Assembly: GCA_964414205.1 (NCBI GenBank)
Contig: CAYPVP010000007.1
Coordinates: 1 to 39,398 of the forward strand
Direction: 5' to 3'
Length of the DNA stretch: 39,398 bases
From: STD2-102 sp964414205
Lineage (GTDB): Bacteria; Bacillota; Clostridia; Christensenellales; CAG-917
The notes beneath the pieces were generated by a model, which had not been told where the DNA came from, did no database searches, and saw nothing but the letters and a program-made list of their open reading frames with translations. Shown here piece by piece: positions 1 to 8,679 of this stretch. Position 1 is the stretch's first letter. Every line of letters starts with the position of its first letter. The position numbers and the translations under genes were made by a program.

Positions 1-190
1 AAAAAATATAATAATTCATCTTTGTAATGAATGTTTAAAATATATTTTTAACTAATAATATATATTGTATTCAAATTTTCATATCAAATAATGAAATAAG
101 GCATTAGCAAGTGCAAAAACACAGTTGGCAGGTGCTTAAAACAGTTGAAAAGATTTGCAATTTTGCAAAACATACTATAAAGGAGACAAA

Positions 191-1309
191 ATGAAAATCA
201 ATGTCATCATTGCAGCAGGTGGAAGTTCTGTTCGCTATGGAAAAAACAAACTTTTTGAACCTCTTGCAAGTTCAAACATAATCATGGAAACAATCAAAAA
301 ATTTGTTTACCATGAGCAAATTTCAAGAATAGTTGTAGCAATAAAATCAGAAAATGTTGATGAAATGTTGCAATTTCAAGATTTCTACAACATTGACACC
401 TCAAACAAAAAAATTCGATATGCACAAAATGGTAGCACCAGAACAGAATCAATCGCAAACGCATTGCAAACTGTTGAAGAAGATTGCGACATAATTTTGG
501 TTCATGATGGAGCAAGACCATTTGTTTCGCATGAGTTGATTGAAAACATCATTGATGCAACAAAGAAAAATGGTTCTGCAATTCCTTGCACAGATTTGAT
601 TGATTCAATCATCAACATTTCTGCAACGCCAAAATCTCAATGTCGTTCAAACTTCAAATGTGTTCAAACACCACAAGGTTTTGATGCAAAAAAACTCAAA
701 CTTGCCTATCAAAAAAGGGAACACAACAACTTCACCGATGATTTCAGTTTGTTTGAAACCTATTTTGGAAGTGAAACAGAAATTGTTGAAGGAGACAAAA
801 TCAACATCAAAATCACTTTGCCATCTGACATGAAAACAACACTTTGTGGAACAGGCTATGACATTCATCGCTATCAACAAGGCGATGGATTGGTTGTTGG
901 TGGCATAAAAATTCCATTTGACAAAAGTTTTGTTGCTCATTCTGATGGAGATGTGGTTTTGCATGCAACAATGGATGCAATTCTTTCTGCACTTGGAGAA
1001 AAAGACATTGGACATCTGTTTCCAGTTGATGACGACAATTTCAAAGATGCCAACAGTCAAGATTTGTTGAAAGTCGTGATTGAAAAACTTGACAGCAAAA
1101 ATCTGCACGTCGGCAATGTTTCAATTTCAATCATTGCTGAACAACCAAAAATTTCGCCTCATGTTGACAAAATTCGTGAATCAATCGCAAAAATGTTTGA
1201 CATTGCAAAAGAAAAAGTGGGACTTACTGCCACAACAAACGAAGAAGTCGGCGAACTCGGAAGTGGAAACTCAATGGCAAGCATTGTTTCAGTTTTGATT
1301 TCAAACTAA
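191..1309 (+). CDS. ispDF: Bifunctional IspD-IspF (MEP pathway)
   Basis: Fusion of 2-C-methyl-D-erythritol 4-phosphate cytidylyltransferase (IspD, about residues 1-215) and 2-C-methyl-D-erythritol 2,4-cyclodiphosphate synthase (IspF, about 219-372). It carries out the third and fifth steps of the cytosolic MEP isoprenoid pathway. The IspD half shows an N-terminal nucleotide-binding AAGGSS motif and HDGARP at residues 105-110. The IspF half shows the metal-ligand motif GYDIHR (D224, H226), HSDGDVVLHA, and DIGHLFP, and ends with an ATTNEEVG...G-type loop. The start is taken at ATG 191, where AAAGGAG lies 6 bases upstream; an in-frame TTG at 155 is less likely. The fused form is known in some bacteria. 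The intermediate enzyme, IspE, is encoded separately at 23.9 kb. The gene is monocistronic here, ending at a terminator shared with convergent PFOR. Confidence 0.95.
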   Translation: MKINVIIAAGGSSVRYGKNKLFEPLASSNIIMETIKKFVYHEQISRIVVAIKSENVDEMLQFQDFYNIDTSNKKIRYAQNGSTRTESIANALQTVEEDCDIILVHDGARPFVSHELIENIIDATKKNGSAIPCTDLIDSIINISATPKSQCRSNFKCVQTPQGFDAKKLKLAYQKREHNNFTDDFSLFETYFGSETEIVEGDKINIKITLPSDMKTTLCGTGYDIHRYQQGDGLVVGGIKIPFDKSFVAHSDGDVVLHATMDAILSALGEKDIGHLFPVDDDNFKDANSQDLLKVVIEKLDSKNLHVGNVSISIIAEQPKISPHVDKIRESIAKMFDIAKEKVGLTATTNEEVGELGSGNSMASIVSVLISN

Positions 1310-1376
1310 ATTTAATATCACAAACATTGTTTCCAAAGAGCAAAACATATTTCAAATTTACAAACTGCATTGCAAC

Positions 1377-1408
1377 AAAAAAACCACTTGAAATCAAGTG
1401 GTTTTTTG
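1377..1408. terminator. Bidirectional intrinsic terminator, ispDF/PFOR
   Basis: Perfect 7-bp stem CCACTTG (1384-1390) / CAAGTGG (1395-1401) with loop AAAT. It is flanked by seven A on the left and six T on the right, so it reads as a rho-independent terminator from both sides. It lies between the two convergent genes. Confidence 0.9.
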
Positions 1409-1428
1409 TTTAATCATTGTTGAAACAC

Positions 1429-4400
1429 TTACTTTGAAGCCTTTGCTTTGTAGAATTCGCGTTTCAATTTTGCGTCTTGTTCGTTCTTTTCAAACAAAAC
1501 TTTTGCTGCTTCTGGGTTTTGTTTTGCAAGTGAAGCATATCTGACTTCGCCCATCAAGAATGATTGATAATCTTCTGTTGGTTCTTTGCTGTCATATGAC
1601 AATCCGTTTTCACCCTTTTCTGCGACTTCTGGGTTGTAACGGAAGAGTTGCCAATATCCTGTGTCAACTGCTTTCTTCATTTCAAGTTGCGACTTGGTCA
1701 TGTTGATGCCGTGGTTGATGCAAGGTGCATATGCAATGATGATTGAAGGTCCTTTGTATGCTTCTGCTTCTGCAAATGCTTTGACAACTTGGTTCATGTC
1801 TGCACCCATTGAAACTTGTGCAACATAAACATAGCCATAGTCCATTGCAAGCAAAGCAAGGTCTTTTTTCTTTGTTCTCTTTCCTGTTGCTGCAAACTTT
1901 GCGATTGCGCCAGCAGGAGTTGATTTTGATGCTTGTCCACCAGTGTTTGAATAGACTTCTGTGTCCAAAACCAAAATGTTGATGTCTTCGCCTGATGCCA
2001 AAACGTGGTCAACACCGTTGTATCCGATGTCATAAGCCCATCCGTCACCACCAAAAACCCAAACTGATTTTTTGACGAGGCAATCTTTTCTTGATTTGAT
2101 AAATTTGAGCATTTGTGCAGTTGCACCGTTTGCTTTTGCAATTTCACCATCGAGGAGTGCAATGACGTCTTCTGATGCTTTGATTGAAGCATCTGTGTCA
2201 TCCATTCCAGCAATCCAAGCAGACATTGCTTCTTTCATTTCTGCTGAGATTTCTCCAACAGCAATGATTGATTCCATTGTTTCAGCAACAGCACTTCTCT
2301 TTGCTTTCATAGCAAGGTGCATACCATAACCGAATTCTGCGTTGTCTTCAAACAAACTGTTTGCCCAAGCAGGTCCATGTCCTTTGTCGTTTGTTGTATA
2401 AGGGCAAGTTGGAGCAGAACCACCATAGATTGATGAGCAACCTGTTGCGTTTGCGATGAGCATTCTGTCACCAAAGAGTTGAGTTGCAAGTTTGACATAT
2501 GGTGTTTCACCACATCCTGCACATGCTCCTGAGAACTCAAAGAGTGGCTTTTTGAATTGGCTTGTTTTGACATTGATTGATTTCAAATCAGCAGTTGTTT
2601 CAGGAAGGTTTTCTGCAAATGTCCAGTTGTCAGCATCTTGTTGAATTGATTGTTCAAGTGGAATCATTGTGAGAGCCTTTTCTTTTGAAGGGCAAACGTT
2701 GACGCAGTTGTTGCAACCTGTGCAGTCATAAGGGCTGACTTGCATACGATATTCATAACCTTTGATTCCTGTTGCAGGAAGTGTTGCAAATGTTGCAGGT
2801 TTGTTGCTGAGTTCTTCTGCTGTTGCCAAAACTGGTCTGATTGTTGCGTGTGGGCAAACAAGTGAACAACGGTTGCATTGAATACATTTTGAAGGGTCCC
2901 ATGATGGAACCATGACAGCAACGCCACGTTTTTCATATTTTGTTGTGCCAACTGGAACATATCCATCTGGTGTGAAAGCAGAAACAGGAAGTTTGTCACC
3001 TTGTTGAGCAATGATTGGAGCAACAATTTCGTTGAAGTAGTCATTGTTTGCAGGTGGAAGTGGGTCAGCACCTTCTGTTGTGGTTGCCCAATTTTCAGGA
3101 TATTGAATTTCAATGAGGTTTGCAATTGCATTGTCTACGCAAGCATAGTTCATGTTGACAACTGCATCGCCTTTCTTGCCATATGTCTTTTTGATTGCTT
3201 GTTTCATATAGTCTTCTGCTTGTGCATAAGGAATGACATTGGCAATTTTGAAGAATGCTGCTTGGCAAACAGTGTTGACACCACGTGATGCGCCAACTTC
3301 TTTGATGACTTTCAAGCCATTGATAACAAAGAATTTTGCCTTCTTTTGAGCAATGATGTTTTTCATTGAAGCAGGAAGTTCTTTTTCGAGTTGTTCAAGA
3401 GATTCCCATTGTGTGTTCAAAAGGAATGAACCACCTTCTTTGAGGTCAGAAACCATGTCATAGCGAAGAACATAAGATTCGTTGTGGCAAGCAATGAAGT
3501 CTGCACTGTCAATCAAATAGGTTGATTTGATTGGAACATCACCAAAACGCAAGTGTGAAACTGTCAAACCACCTGACTTTTTGCTGTCATATGCAAAGTA
3601 TGCTTGGGCATATTTGTTTGTGTGGTCACCAATGATTTTGATTGAGTTTTTGTTTGCACCAACTGTTCCGTCTGAACCAAGTCCATAGAACTTGCATGAG
3701 ATTGAACCTGCTGGAGCAGCATCAATTTTTTCTTTGACTTCAAGTGAAGTGAAAGTGACATCATCGTTGATTCCAACTGTGAAGTGAGTTTTGTTTGTTG
3801 CACCCATGTTTTGATAGATTGCATTTATCATTGAAGGGTTGAATTCTTTTGAACCAAGACCATATCTTCCACAAAGAACTTGTGCCTTGAAGCCTTCTTC
3901 ATTGAGAGCAGCAACAACGTCCAAATAGAGAGGTTCGCCAAGTGAACCAGGTTCTTTTGTTCTGTCCAAAACTGTGATATATTTTGTTGTCTTTGGAAGT
4001 GCAGCAACAAGTGCTTTTGTGTCAAATGGACGATACAAACGAACTTTGACAATACCAACTTTTTCCCCTTTCTTTTCAAGATAGTCAATTGTTTCATCAA
4101 CTGCTTCACAACCTGAACCCATCATAACAATGACTTTTTCAGCATCTTGTGCGCCATAGTAGTCAAACAAGTGCATTGGACGACCAGTGATTGTTGCAAC
4201 TTTGTCCATGATTTCTTGAACGATTGATGGAACTGCATTGTAGAATTTGTTTGCGGCTTCTCTGTTTTGGAAATAGATGTCGCCGTTTTGTGCTGTTCCT
4301 TGTTGGTGTGGGTGTTCTGGGTTCAATGCTCTTTCTCTGAATGATTCAATTTCATCAAAGTTTACAAGTGGCTTAATTTCATCATATTCAATGACATCAA

Positions 4401-4941
4401 TTTTTGAAACTTCGTGTGAAGTTCTGAAACCATCAAAGAAATGAAGGAATGGAATTGAAGATTTGAGTGTTGCAAGGTGAGCAACCAAAGCCATATCCAT
4501 TGTTTCTTGAACAGATGATGCAGCGAGCATTGCAAAACCAGTTTGACGGCATGCCATGACGTCAGCATGGTCACCAAAAATGTTCAATGCGTGAGCAGCC
4601 AATGCTCTTGCTGAAACATGGAAAACGCATGGTAGCAATTCACCAGAAATTTTATACATGTTAGGAATCATCAAAAGCAAACCTTGGCTTGCTGTGAATG
4701 TTGATGTCAATGCACCTGCTGCAAGTGAACCATGAACAGTTCCTGCTGCACCTGCTTCTGATTGCATTTCAGCAACTTTCAAGACATTTCCCATAAGGTT
4801 TTTTCTGCCTTGTCCTGCCCATTCATCACAGCTTTCAGCCATTGGTGATGATGGTGTGATTGGGTAAATTGCTGCAACGTCAGAAAACGCATAAGCGATA
4901 TGCGCTGCCGCTGTATTACCATCAATGGTCATTTTTTTCAT
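1429..4941 (-). CDS. nifJ: Pyruvate:ferredoxin (flavodoxin) oxidoreductase
   Basis: Cytosolic homodimeric PFOR of 1170 residues, the usual length. It oxidises pyruvate with CoA to acetyl-CoA and CO2 and reduces ferredoxin. The N-terminal TPP-pyrimidine domain begins with YPITPSSPMAE. A ferredoxin-like domain has two 4Fe-4S sets, CIQCNRCSLVCP near residue 680-695 and CTGCNNCVNVCP near 740. The C-terminal domain carries the additional cluster cysteines (GACAGCGE, ATGCSS) and the TPP/Mg motif GGDGWAYDIG near 965, followed by VYSNTGGQASKSTP. The start is ATG 4941 with GGAGGT five bases upstream; a TTG further upstream would fall inside that ribosome-binding site. It is transcribed alone from a near-consensus promoter, as expected for a central catabolic enzyme of an anaerobe. 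Confidence 0.97.
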   Translation of the reverse strand: MKKMTIDGNTAAAHIAYAFSDVAAIYPITPSSPMAESCDEWAGQGRKNLMGNVLKVAEMQSEAGAAGTVHGSLAAGALTSTFTASQGLLLMIPNMYKISGELLPCVFHVSARALAAHALNIFGDHADVMACRQTGFAMLAASSVQETMDMALVAHLATLKSSIPFLHFFDGFRTSHEVSKIDVIEYDEIKPLVNFDEIESFRERALNPEHPHQQGTAQNGDIYFQNREAANKFYNAVPSIVQEIMDKVATITGRPMHLFDYYGAQDAEKVIVMMGSGCEAVDETIDYLEKKGEKVGIVKVRLYRPFDTKALVAALPKTTKYITVLDRTKEPGSLGEPLYLDVVAALNEEGFKAQVLCGRYGLGSKEFNPSMINAIYQNMGATNKTHFTVGINDDVTFTSLEVKEKIDAAPAGSISCKFYGLGSDGTVGANKNSIKIIGDHTNKYAQAYFAYDSKKSGGLTVSHLRFGDVPIKSTYLIDSADFIACHNESYVLRYDMVSDLKEGGSFLLNTQWESLEQLEKELPASMKNIIAQKKAKFFVINGLKVIKEVGASRGVNTVCQAAFFKIANVIPYAQAEDYMKQAIKKTYGKKGDAVVNMNYACVDNAIANLIEIQYPENWATTTEGADPLPPANNDYFNEIVAPIIAQQGDKLPVSAFTPDGYVPVGTTKYEKRGVAVMVPSWDPSKCIQCNRCSLVCPHATIRPVLATAEELSNKPATFATLPATGIKGYEYRMQVSPYDCTGCNNCVNVCPSKEKALTMIPLEQSIQQDADNWTFAENLPETTADLKSINVKTSQFKKPLFEFSGACAGCGETPYVKLATQLFGDRMLIANATGCSSIYGGSAPTCPYTTNDKGHGPAWANSLFEDNAEFGYGMHLAMKAKRSAVAETMESIIAVGEISAEMKEAMSAWIAGMDDTDASIKASEDVIALLDGEIAKANGATAQMLKFIKSRKDCLVKKSVWVFGGDGWAYDIGYNGVDHVLASGEDINILVLDTEVYSNTGGQASKSTPAGAIAKFAATGKRTKKKDLALLAMDYGYVYVAQVSMGADMNQVVKAFAEAEAYKGPSIIIAYAPCINHGINMTKSQLEMKKAVDTGYWQLFRYNPEVAEKGENGLSYDSKEPTEDYQSFLMGEVRYASLAKQNPEAAKVLFEKNEQDAKLKREFYKAKASK

Positions 4942-5001
4942 ACATACCTCCAAAGATTATGAAATAGTGTTTCTTATATCGTTAGAATTTAATCTTATGC
5001 C

Positions 5002-5030
5002 ATTATAGAACTTTCAAATTTTTTAGTCAA
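5002..5030 (-). promoter_or_regulatory. Sigma-A promoter of the PFOR gene
   Basis: Read on the minus strand: -35 TTGACT (5030-5025), 17-base spacer, -10 TATAAT (5007-5002). The predicted start of transcription near 4995 leaves a leader of about 55 bases before ATG 4941. This is one of the best promoters in the window and fits high expression. Confidence 0.85.
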
Positions 5031-5168
5031 TAGATTTTGGCTTGAAAGAAACATATTTGGTCTATAATTCATTATACATATTCAATTTTTTTGCAAACAA
5101 TCAAAACTAGAATATAAAACGCAAAATGAAACAAACTTTCAAGCGAACACTTTGTGTTCAAAAACACT

Positions 5169-5196
5169 TTGCGAAAATCTTTCTCCGTGATACAAT
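5169..5196 (+). promoter_or_regulatory. Extended -10 promoter immediately before ecfA1
   Basis: TTGCGA (5169-5174), 16-base spacer, TACAAT (5191-5196) preceded by TG one base upstream (extended -10). The ATG of ecfA1 lies only 6 bases after the -10, so transcripts from here would start at or next to the AUG. A second, poorer candidate is TTGAAA (5042-5047), 15-base spacer, TATAAT (5063-5068), which would give a leader of about 130 bases. Confidence 0.6.
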
Positions 5197-5202
5197 GTCC
5201 AT

Positions 5203-6039
5203 ATGTCTATTATTGAAATTAAAAACTTAGAATATTCTTATAAACAAAACGAAAGCGAAAATGTCAAAGCACTAAAAAACATCAGTTTTTCTGTTGAAAA
5301 AGGCGAATTTGTTGCTTTGGTTGGAAGAAACGGCAGTGGCAAAAGCACACTTGCCAAACTTTTGAACGGGCTTTTGACACCAACAAGTGGTGATGTCGTT
5401 GTTTGTGGATTCAACACAAAAAACGAAGACACCATTTTTGAAGTCAGAAAAAATGCTGGAATTGTCTTTCAAAACCCTGACAACCAAATGGTTGCAACAA
5501 TCATTGAAGATGATGTCGCATTTGGTCCTGAAAATCTGGGCATTCCAAGAGAAGAAATCATTGCAAGAGTCGATTGGGCTTTGAAAACTGTTGAAATGGA
5601 CGAATATAGAACTCGTTCTGCATCAAAACTTTCAGGTGGACAAAAGCAAAGAGTTGCCATTGCTGGCGCACTCGCCATGAAACCTTCCATCTTGATTTTG
5701 GACGAAGCAACTTCAATGCTTGACCCAATGGGCAGACAAGAAGTTTTGAATGTTGCCGAAAAACTCAACAACGAAGGCGTGACAATTCTGCTCATCACCC
5801 ACAACATGGATGAAGTCGTAAAAGCAAAAAGAGTCATTGTTTTGAACAAAGGAAAACAAACTTTCGATGGCAAACCTCGTCAACTTTTCATGCAAAATTC
5901 AATCATTTTGGAAGCAGGCCTGATGTTGCCACCTGTCGCTCAACTCAATGATGAACTCAAAAAAAATGGAATTGACTTGCCACAAAACATTTTGTTTTCA
6001 GAAGAATTGGTGGAGGAACTATGCACGCTATTGAAATAA
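5203..6039 (+). CDS. ecfA1: Energy-coupling factor transporter ATPase EcfA1
   Basis: First ATPase of an ECF-type vitamin/micronutrient importer (278 aa). It is a cytosolic ABC subunit that binds EcfT at the membrane. Walker A GRNGSGKST at 41-49, Q-loop VFQNPDNQ near 88-95, ABC signature LSGGQ at 143-147, Walker B LILDE ending at catalytic Glu168, and switch histidine in ITHNMDEV. The QNPDNQ Q-loop form is typical of EcfA1. No Shine-Dalgarno sequence precedes ATG 5203, and a strong extended -10 promoter sits just upstream, suggesting leaderless translation. The gene overlaps ecfA2 by 19 bases. No substrate-binding S component is encoded in the window, so the module is probably shared by several S proteins (group II ECF). 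Confidence 0.95.
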   Translation: MSIIEIKNLEYSYKQNESENVKALKNISFSVEKGEFVALVGRNGSGKSTLAKLLNGLLTPTSGDVVVCGFNTKNEDTIFEVRKNAGIVFQNPDNQMVATIIEDDVAFGPENLGIPREEIIARVDWALKTVEMDEYRTRSASKLSGGQKQRVAIAGALAMKPSILILDEATSMLDPMGRQEVLNVAEKLNNEGVTILLITHNMDEVVKAKRVIVLNKGKQTFDGKPRQLFMQNSIILEAGLMLPPVAQLNDELKKNGIDLPQNILFSEELVEELCTLLK

Positions 6040-6899
6040 AAAATTTGTCATTCACCTATTCAAAAAAATCTCCATTTGAAAAACAAGCACTCAACAATGT
6101 CAGTTTTGAAGTTGAAGAAGGTGAGTTTTTTGGAATCATTGGTGCAACAGGAAGTGGAAAAAGCACATTGGTTTCTCATCTCAACGCTTTGCAAAAAGTT
6201 CAAAGTGGAGAAGTTTTTGTTTTTGGACAGCCAACCAACAACAAAAAAAAATTGAAAGACTTGCGTTTTCAAGTCGGCATGGTTTTTCAATATCCTGAAT
6301 ATCAACTGTTTGAAGACTCAGTCGCAAAAGATGTGGCGTTTGGCCCCAAAAATATGAAACTCCCAAAAGAAGAAATTGACATCAGAGTCAAAAATGCTTT
6401 GGAAGCAGTCGGTCTTGACTATGAAGAAATCAAAGACCGTTCTCCATTTGAACTTTCAGGTGGACAAAAAAGGCGTGTTGCCATTGCTGGTGTCATCTCA
6501 ATGAAACCAAAAATCTTGGTGCTTGACGAACCAACTGCTGGGCTTGACCCAGTTGGCAGAAAAGAAATTTTGACACTGGTAAAACATTTGCAAAAACATG
6601 TTTGCCCAACCATTGTCATGATTTCACACAATATGGATGAAATTTCTGAATATGCCGACAGAATTTTGATGCTTGCAAATGGACAAGTTCAAGCCGTTTT
6701 GCCTCCAAACGAATTGTTTGCACAAAAAGACTTGGTTCAAAACGCACACCTTGACTTTCCAACAGCCACACAAATTCAAGAAAAACTTGCACAAAAGGGC
6801 ATTTTGTTTGATGAAACTTTTGTCACAACAAAACAACTTGCCAAAGCAATTTCAGTCAAAGCCAAAACAAACAACAAAGGAGGAAATGACAATGAATGA
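6021..6899 (+). CDS. ecfA2: Energy-coupling factor transporter ATPase EcfA2
   Basis: Second ATPase of the ECF module (292 aa), forming a heterodimer with EcfA1 that drives EcfT. Walker A GATGSGKST at 41-49, Q-loop VFQYPEYQLF near 88-97 (the EcfA2-type Q-loop), signature LSGGQKRR at 145-152, Walker B LVLDE ending at Glu170, followed by the D-loop PTAGLDP. ATG 6021 lies inside the end of ecfA1 and has GGAGG at 6011-6015. The end of the gene carries the AAAGGAGG ribosome-binding site of ecfT and overlaps its start by 8 bases, so the three subunits are translationally coupled. Confidence 0.95.
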   Translation: MHAIEIKNLSFTYSKKSPFEKQALNNVSFEVEEGEFFGIIGATGSGKSTLVSHLNALQKVQSGEVFVFGQPTNNKKKLKDLRFQVGMVFQYPEYQLFEDSVAKDVAFGPKNMKLPKEEIDIRVKNALEAVGLDYEEIKDRSPFELSGGQKRRVAIAGVISMKPKILVLDEPTAGLDPVGRKEILTLVKHLQKHVCPTIVMISHNMDEISEYADRILMLANGQVQAVLPPNELFAQKDLVQNAHLDFPTATQIQEKLAQKGILFDETFVTTKQLAKAISVKAKTNNKGGNDNE

Positions 6900-7743
6900 T
6901 ATGTCATTTGGGCAATACTACCCTTCCAATTCCTTTGTTCACAAATTGGATGCACGAACAAAACTGCTTTTGACTTTTTTGTTTATCATTTCAATCTTTT
7001 TTGTGGAATCATACTTTTCATACATTTTGCTGACCTGCATGATTGTCACAACAATCATTTTTGCAAAACTTCCAATTTTGTCAATTTTGAAATCAGTTCG
7101 TGCAATTTTTTTGATAATAATTTTCACAACGCTAATCAATTTGTTTTTTGTCAACGAAGGTCAAATTCTTGTTGAACAGCATGTTGTTGGAACTTGGGTG
7201 ATTCGCATAACTTTGGGTGGAATTCACACTTCGGCAAAACTTGCCATTCGTTTGGTTTTGCTTGTCATTGGTGCGTCAATCATTTCTTTGACAACCACAC
7301 CAATGCAACTGACTGATGCAATGGAAAGATTGCTTCACCCACTCAAATATGTCAAATTCCCTGTTCACGATGTGGCAATCATAATGAGCATTGCACTTCG
7401 TTTCATTCCAACACTCATGGAAGAAACTCAAAAAATCATGAATGCTCAAAAAGCAAGAGGTGCTTCATTTGACACAGGTGGACTTTTTGCACGTGCAAAA
7501 GCAATGTTGCCAATTTTGATTCCACTTTTTGTTTCGGCATTCCGTCGTGCAGATGAACTTGCATTCGCTCTAGATGCAAGATGCTACAACGCAACTGACA
7601 AACAAACAAAGATGAAAGTTTCAAAATTTACATGGAGAGACCTCATTGCAACGCTATTTGTCGTGTCATTCATTGTTGTCATTTTCTTGGATAGATACTA
7701 CTTTTTGAACCTTGACAAAATCATTTTCGGTTTGGTGTATTGA
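6892..7743 (+). CDS. ecfT: ECF transporter transmembrane protein EcfT
   Basis: Membrane scaffold of the ECF transporter (283 aa) that joins the two ATPases to interchangeable S components. Hydrophobic segments follow the N-terminal HKLDARTKLLLTFLFII start, a hallmark of EcfT, with several more helices up to about residue 150 and a last one near the C terminus. The coupling helices carry the two conserved A-R-x motifs: KARGASFD and ALDARCY. ATG 6892 is preferred over ATG 6886 because the AAAGGAGG site at 6876-6883 is 8 bases from the former and only 2 from the latter. The stop overlaps truA by one base (TGATG). Confidence 0.93.
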   Translation: MNDMSFGQYYPSNSFVHKLDARTKLLLTFLFIISIFFVESYFSYILLTCMIVTTIIFAKLPILSILKSVRAIFLIIIFTTLINLFFVNEGQILVEQHVVGTWVIRITLGGIHTSAKLAIRLVLLVIGASIISLTTTPMQLTDAMERLLHPLKYVKFPVHDVAIIMSIALRFIPTLMEETQKIMNAQKARGASFDTGGLFARAKAMLPILIPLFVSAFRRADELAFALDARCYNATDKQTKMKVSKFTWRDLIATLFVVSFIVVIFLDRYYFLNLDKIIFGLVY

Positions 7744-8507
7744 TGGCACGCTTCAAAATGAAAATTGAATATGACGGAACAAATTATGTTGGTTGGCAAA
7801 AACAAATCAACGGTTTGTCCGTTCAAGAAGTTTTGGAAACTGCTTTAACTGACTTGTTTCAAACACCGACACAAGCAACTGCAAGTGGGCGAACCGACAG
7901 TGGAGTTCATGCAAAAGGGCAAGTTGTTCATTTTGATGCAACAACCACATGCCCTGCAAACAAAATTCCATTTGCTTTGAACACAAGACTTCCAAATGAC
8001 ATTTCAGCCATTGAATGCGAACAAGTCGAAGACAATTTCAATGCTAGATTTTCGGCAAAAAGAAAAACATATCAATACAATTTGTATTGTTCACAAACAA
8101 GACACCCACTTTTGGAAAAAGACCATTGCAGAATGGTGCAAAAACTTGACTTTGATGCAATGGTTGAAGCATCAAAACACATTGTTGGAGAGCATGATTT
8201 CAAATGTTTTGAAGCAGCAGGCTCTGTTGTCAAATCAACTGTGCGCACAATCTATGCTTTAAATTTGGAACAATCTTTTTTGAAAGATGGCACACAAATC
8301 ATTTCTATGAGTGTGTGTGGAAATGGCTTTCTATACAACATGGTGAGAATTCTCGCAGGCACTTTGGCTTATGTTGGACTTCACAAATTGACTTCAACAG
8401 ATGTTGAAAACATCATCAAAAACAAAGATAGAACTCGTGCAGGAAAAACGCTTGCTCCCAATGGACTGTGTTTGGTGTCTGTCGAATATGACAACATTGT
8501 TGATTGA
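7743..8507 (+). CDS. truA: tRNA pseudouridine(38-40) synthase TruA
   Basis: Cytosolic RNA-modifying enzyme of 254 aa that isomerises uridines 38-40 in the tRNA anticodon stem-loop. The N terminus FKMKIEYDGTNYVGWQ and the catalytic motif GRTDSGVHA (Asp52) are diagnostic. Later motifs include FNARFSAKRKTYQY, GEHDFKCFEAAGS and FLYNMVRILAGTL, all typical of TruA. ATG 7743 overlaps the ecfT stop by one base and has no strong Shine-Dalgarno sequence, so it probably relies on re-initiation after ecfT. An ecfA1-ecfA2-ecfT-truA gene order is widely conserved in Bacillota. Confidence 0.95.
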   Translation: MARFKMKIEYDGTNYVGWQKQINGLSVQEVLETALTDLFQTPTQATASGRTDSGVHAKGQVVHFDATTTCPANKIPFALNTRLPNDISAIECEQVEDNFNARFSAKRKTYQYNLYCSQTRHPLLEKDHCRMVQKLDFDAMVEASKHIVGEHDFKCFEAAGSVVKSTVRTIYALNLEQSFLKDGTQIISMSVCGNGFLYNMVRILAGTLAYVGLHKLTSTDVENIIKNKDRTRAGKTLAPNGLCLVSVEYDNIVD

Positions 8508-8610
8508 ACTTTTCAAAGCAAACACATTTGAAATCAAACAATAGAAACAAATTCTATGCTTTGAAACAAAATTCAATCACGCAACCAACAAAACATACAC
8601 TTTGAAACAA
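8502..8610 (+). repeat. Inverted and direct repeats overlapping the truA stop
   Basis: Two nested arms, GATTGAA (8502-8508) with TCAAAGCA (8513-8520), are complementary to TGCTTTGA (8557-8564) with TTCAATC (8572-8578). This gives an interrupted 15-bp stem, with an inner ATAGAA/TTCTAT pair. The truA stop codon lies in the 5' arm. A C-A/T-TTTGAAA core also recurs directly at 8524, 8559 and 8600. No T-tract follows, so it is not a standard terminator. Confidence 0.5.
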
Positions 8611-8620
8611 CAAAACACAT

Positions 8621-8649
8621 TTGCAATTTTTTTTGCATTGTTCTATACT
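8621..8649 (+). promoter_or_regulatory. Sigma-A promoter of the amino-acid-kinase-like gene
   Basis: TTGCAA (8621-8626), 17-base spacer, TATACT (8644-8649). Transcription from about 8656 would leave a short leader with AAAGGA before ATG 8680. Confidence 0.75.
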
Positions 8650-8679
8650 TAGAAACATAAAAACAAAAGGAAAAACATA

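Noticed and set aside
6673..6891. N-terminal extension of EcfT into ecfA2
   Set aside because: The open frame continues upstream, but AAAGGAGG at 6876-6883 fixes the start at 6892 and the extension has no EcfT similarity.
7560..7600. Cys in the second A-R-x motif of EcfT (ALDARCY) as a defect
   Set aside because: From what I recall of clostridial EcfT proteins, an A-R-C-Y form is common, so it is not unusual.
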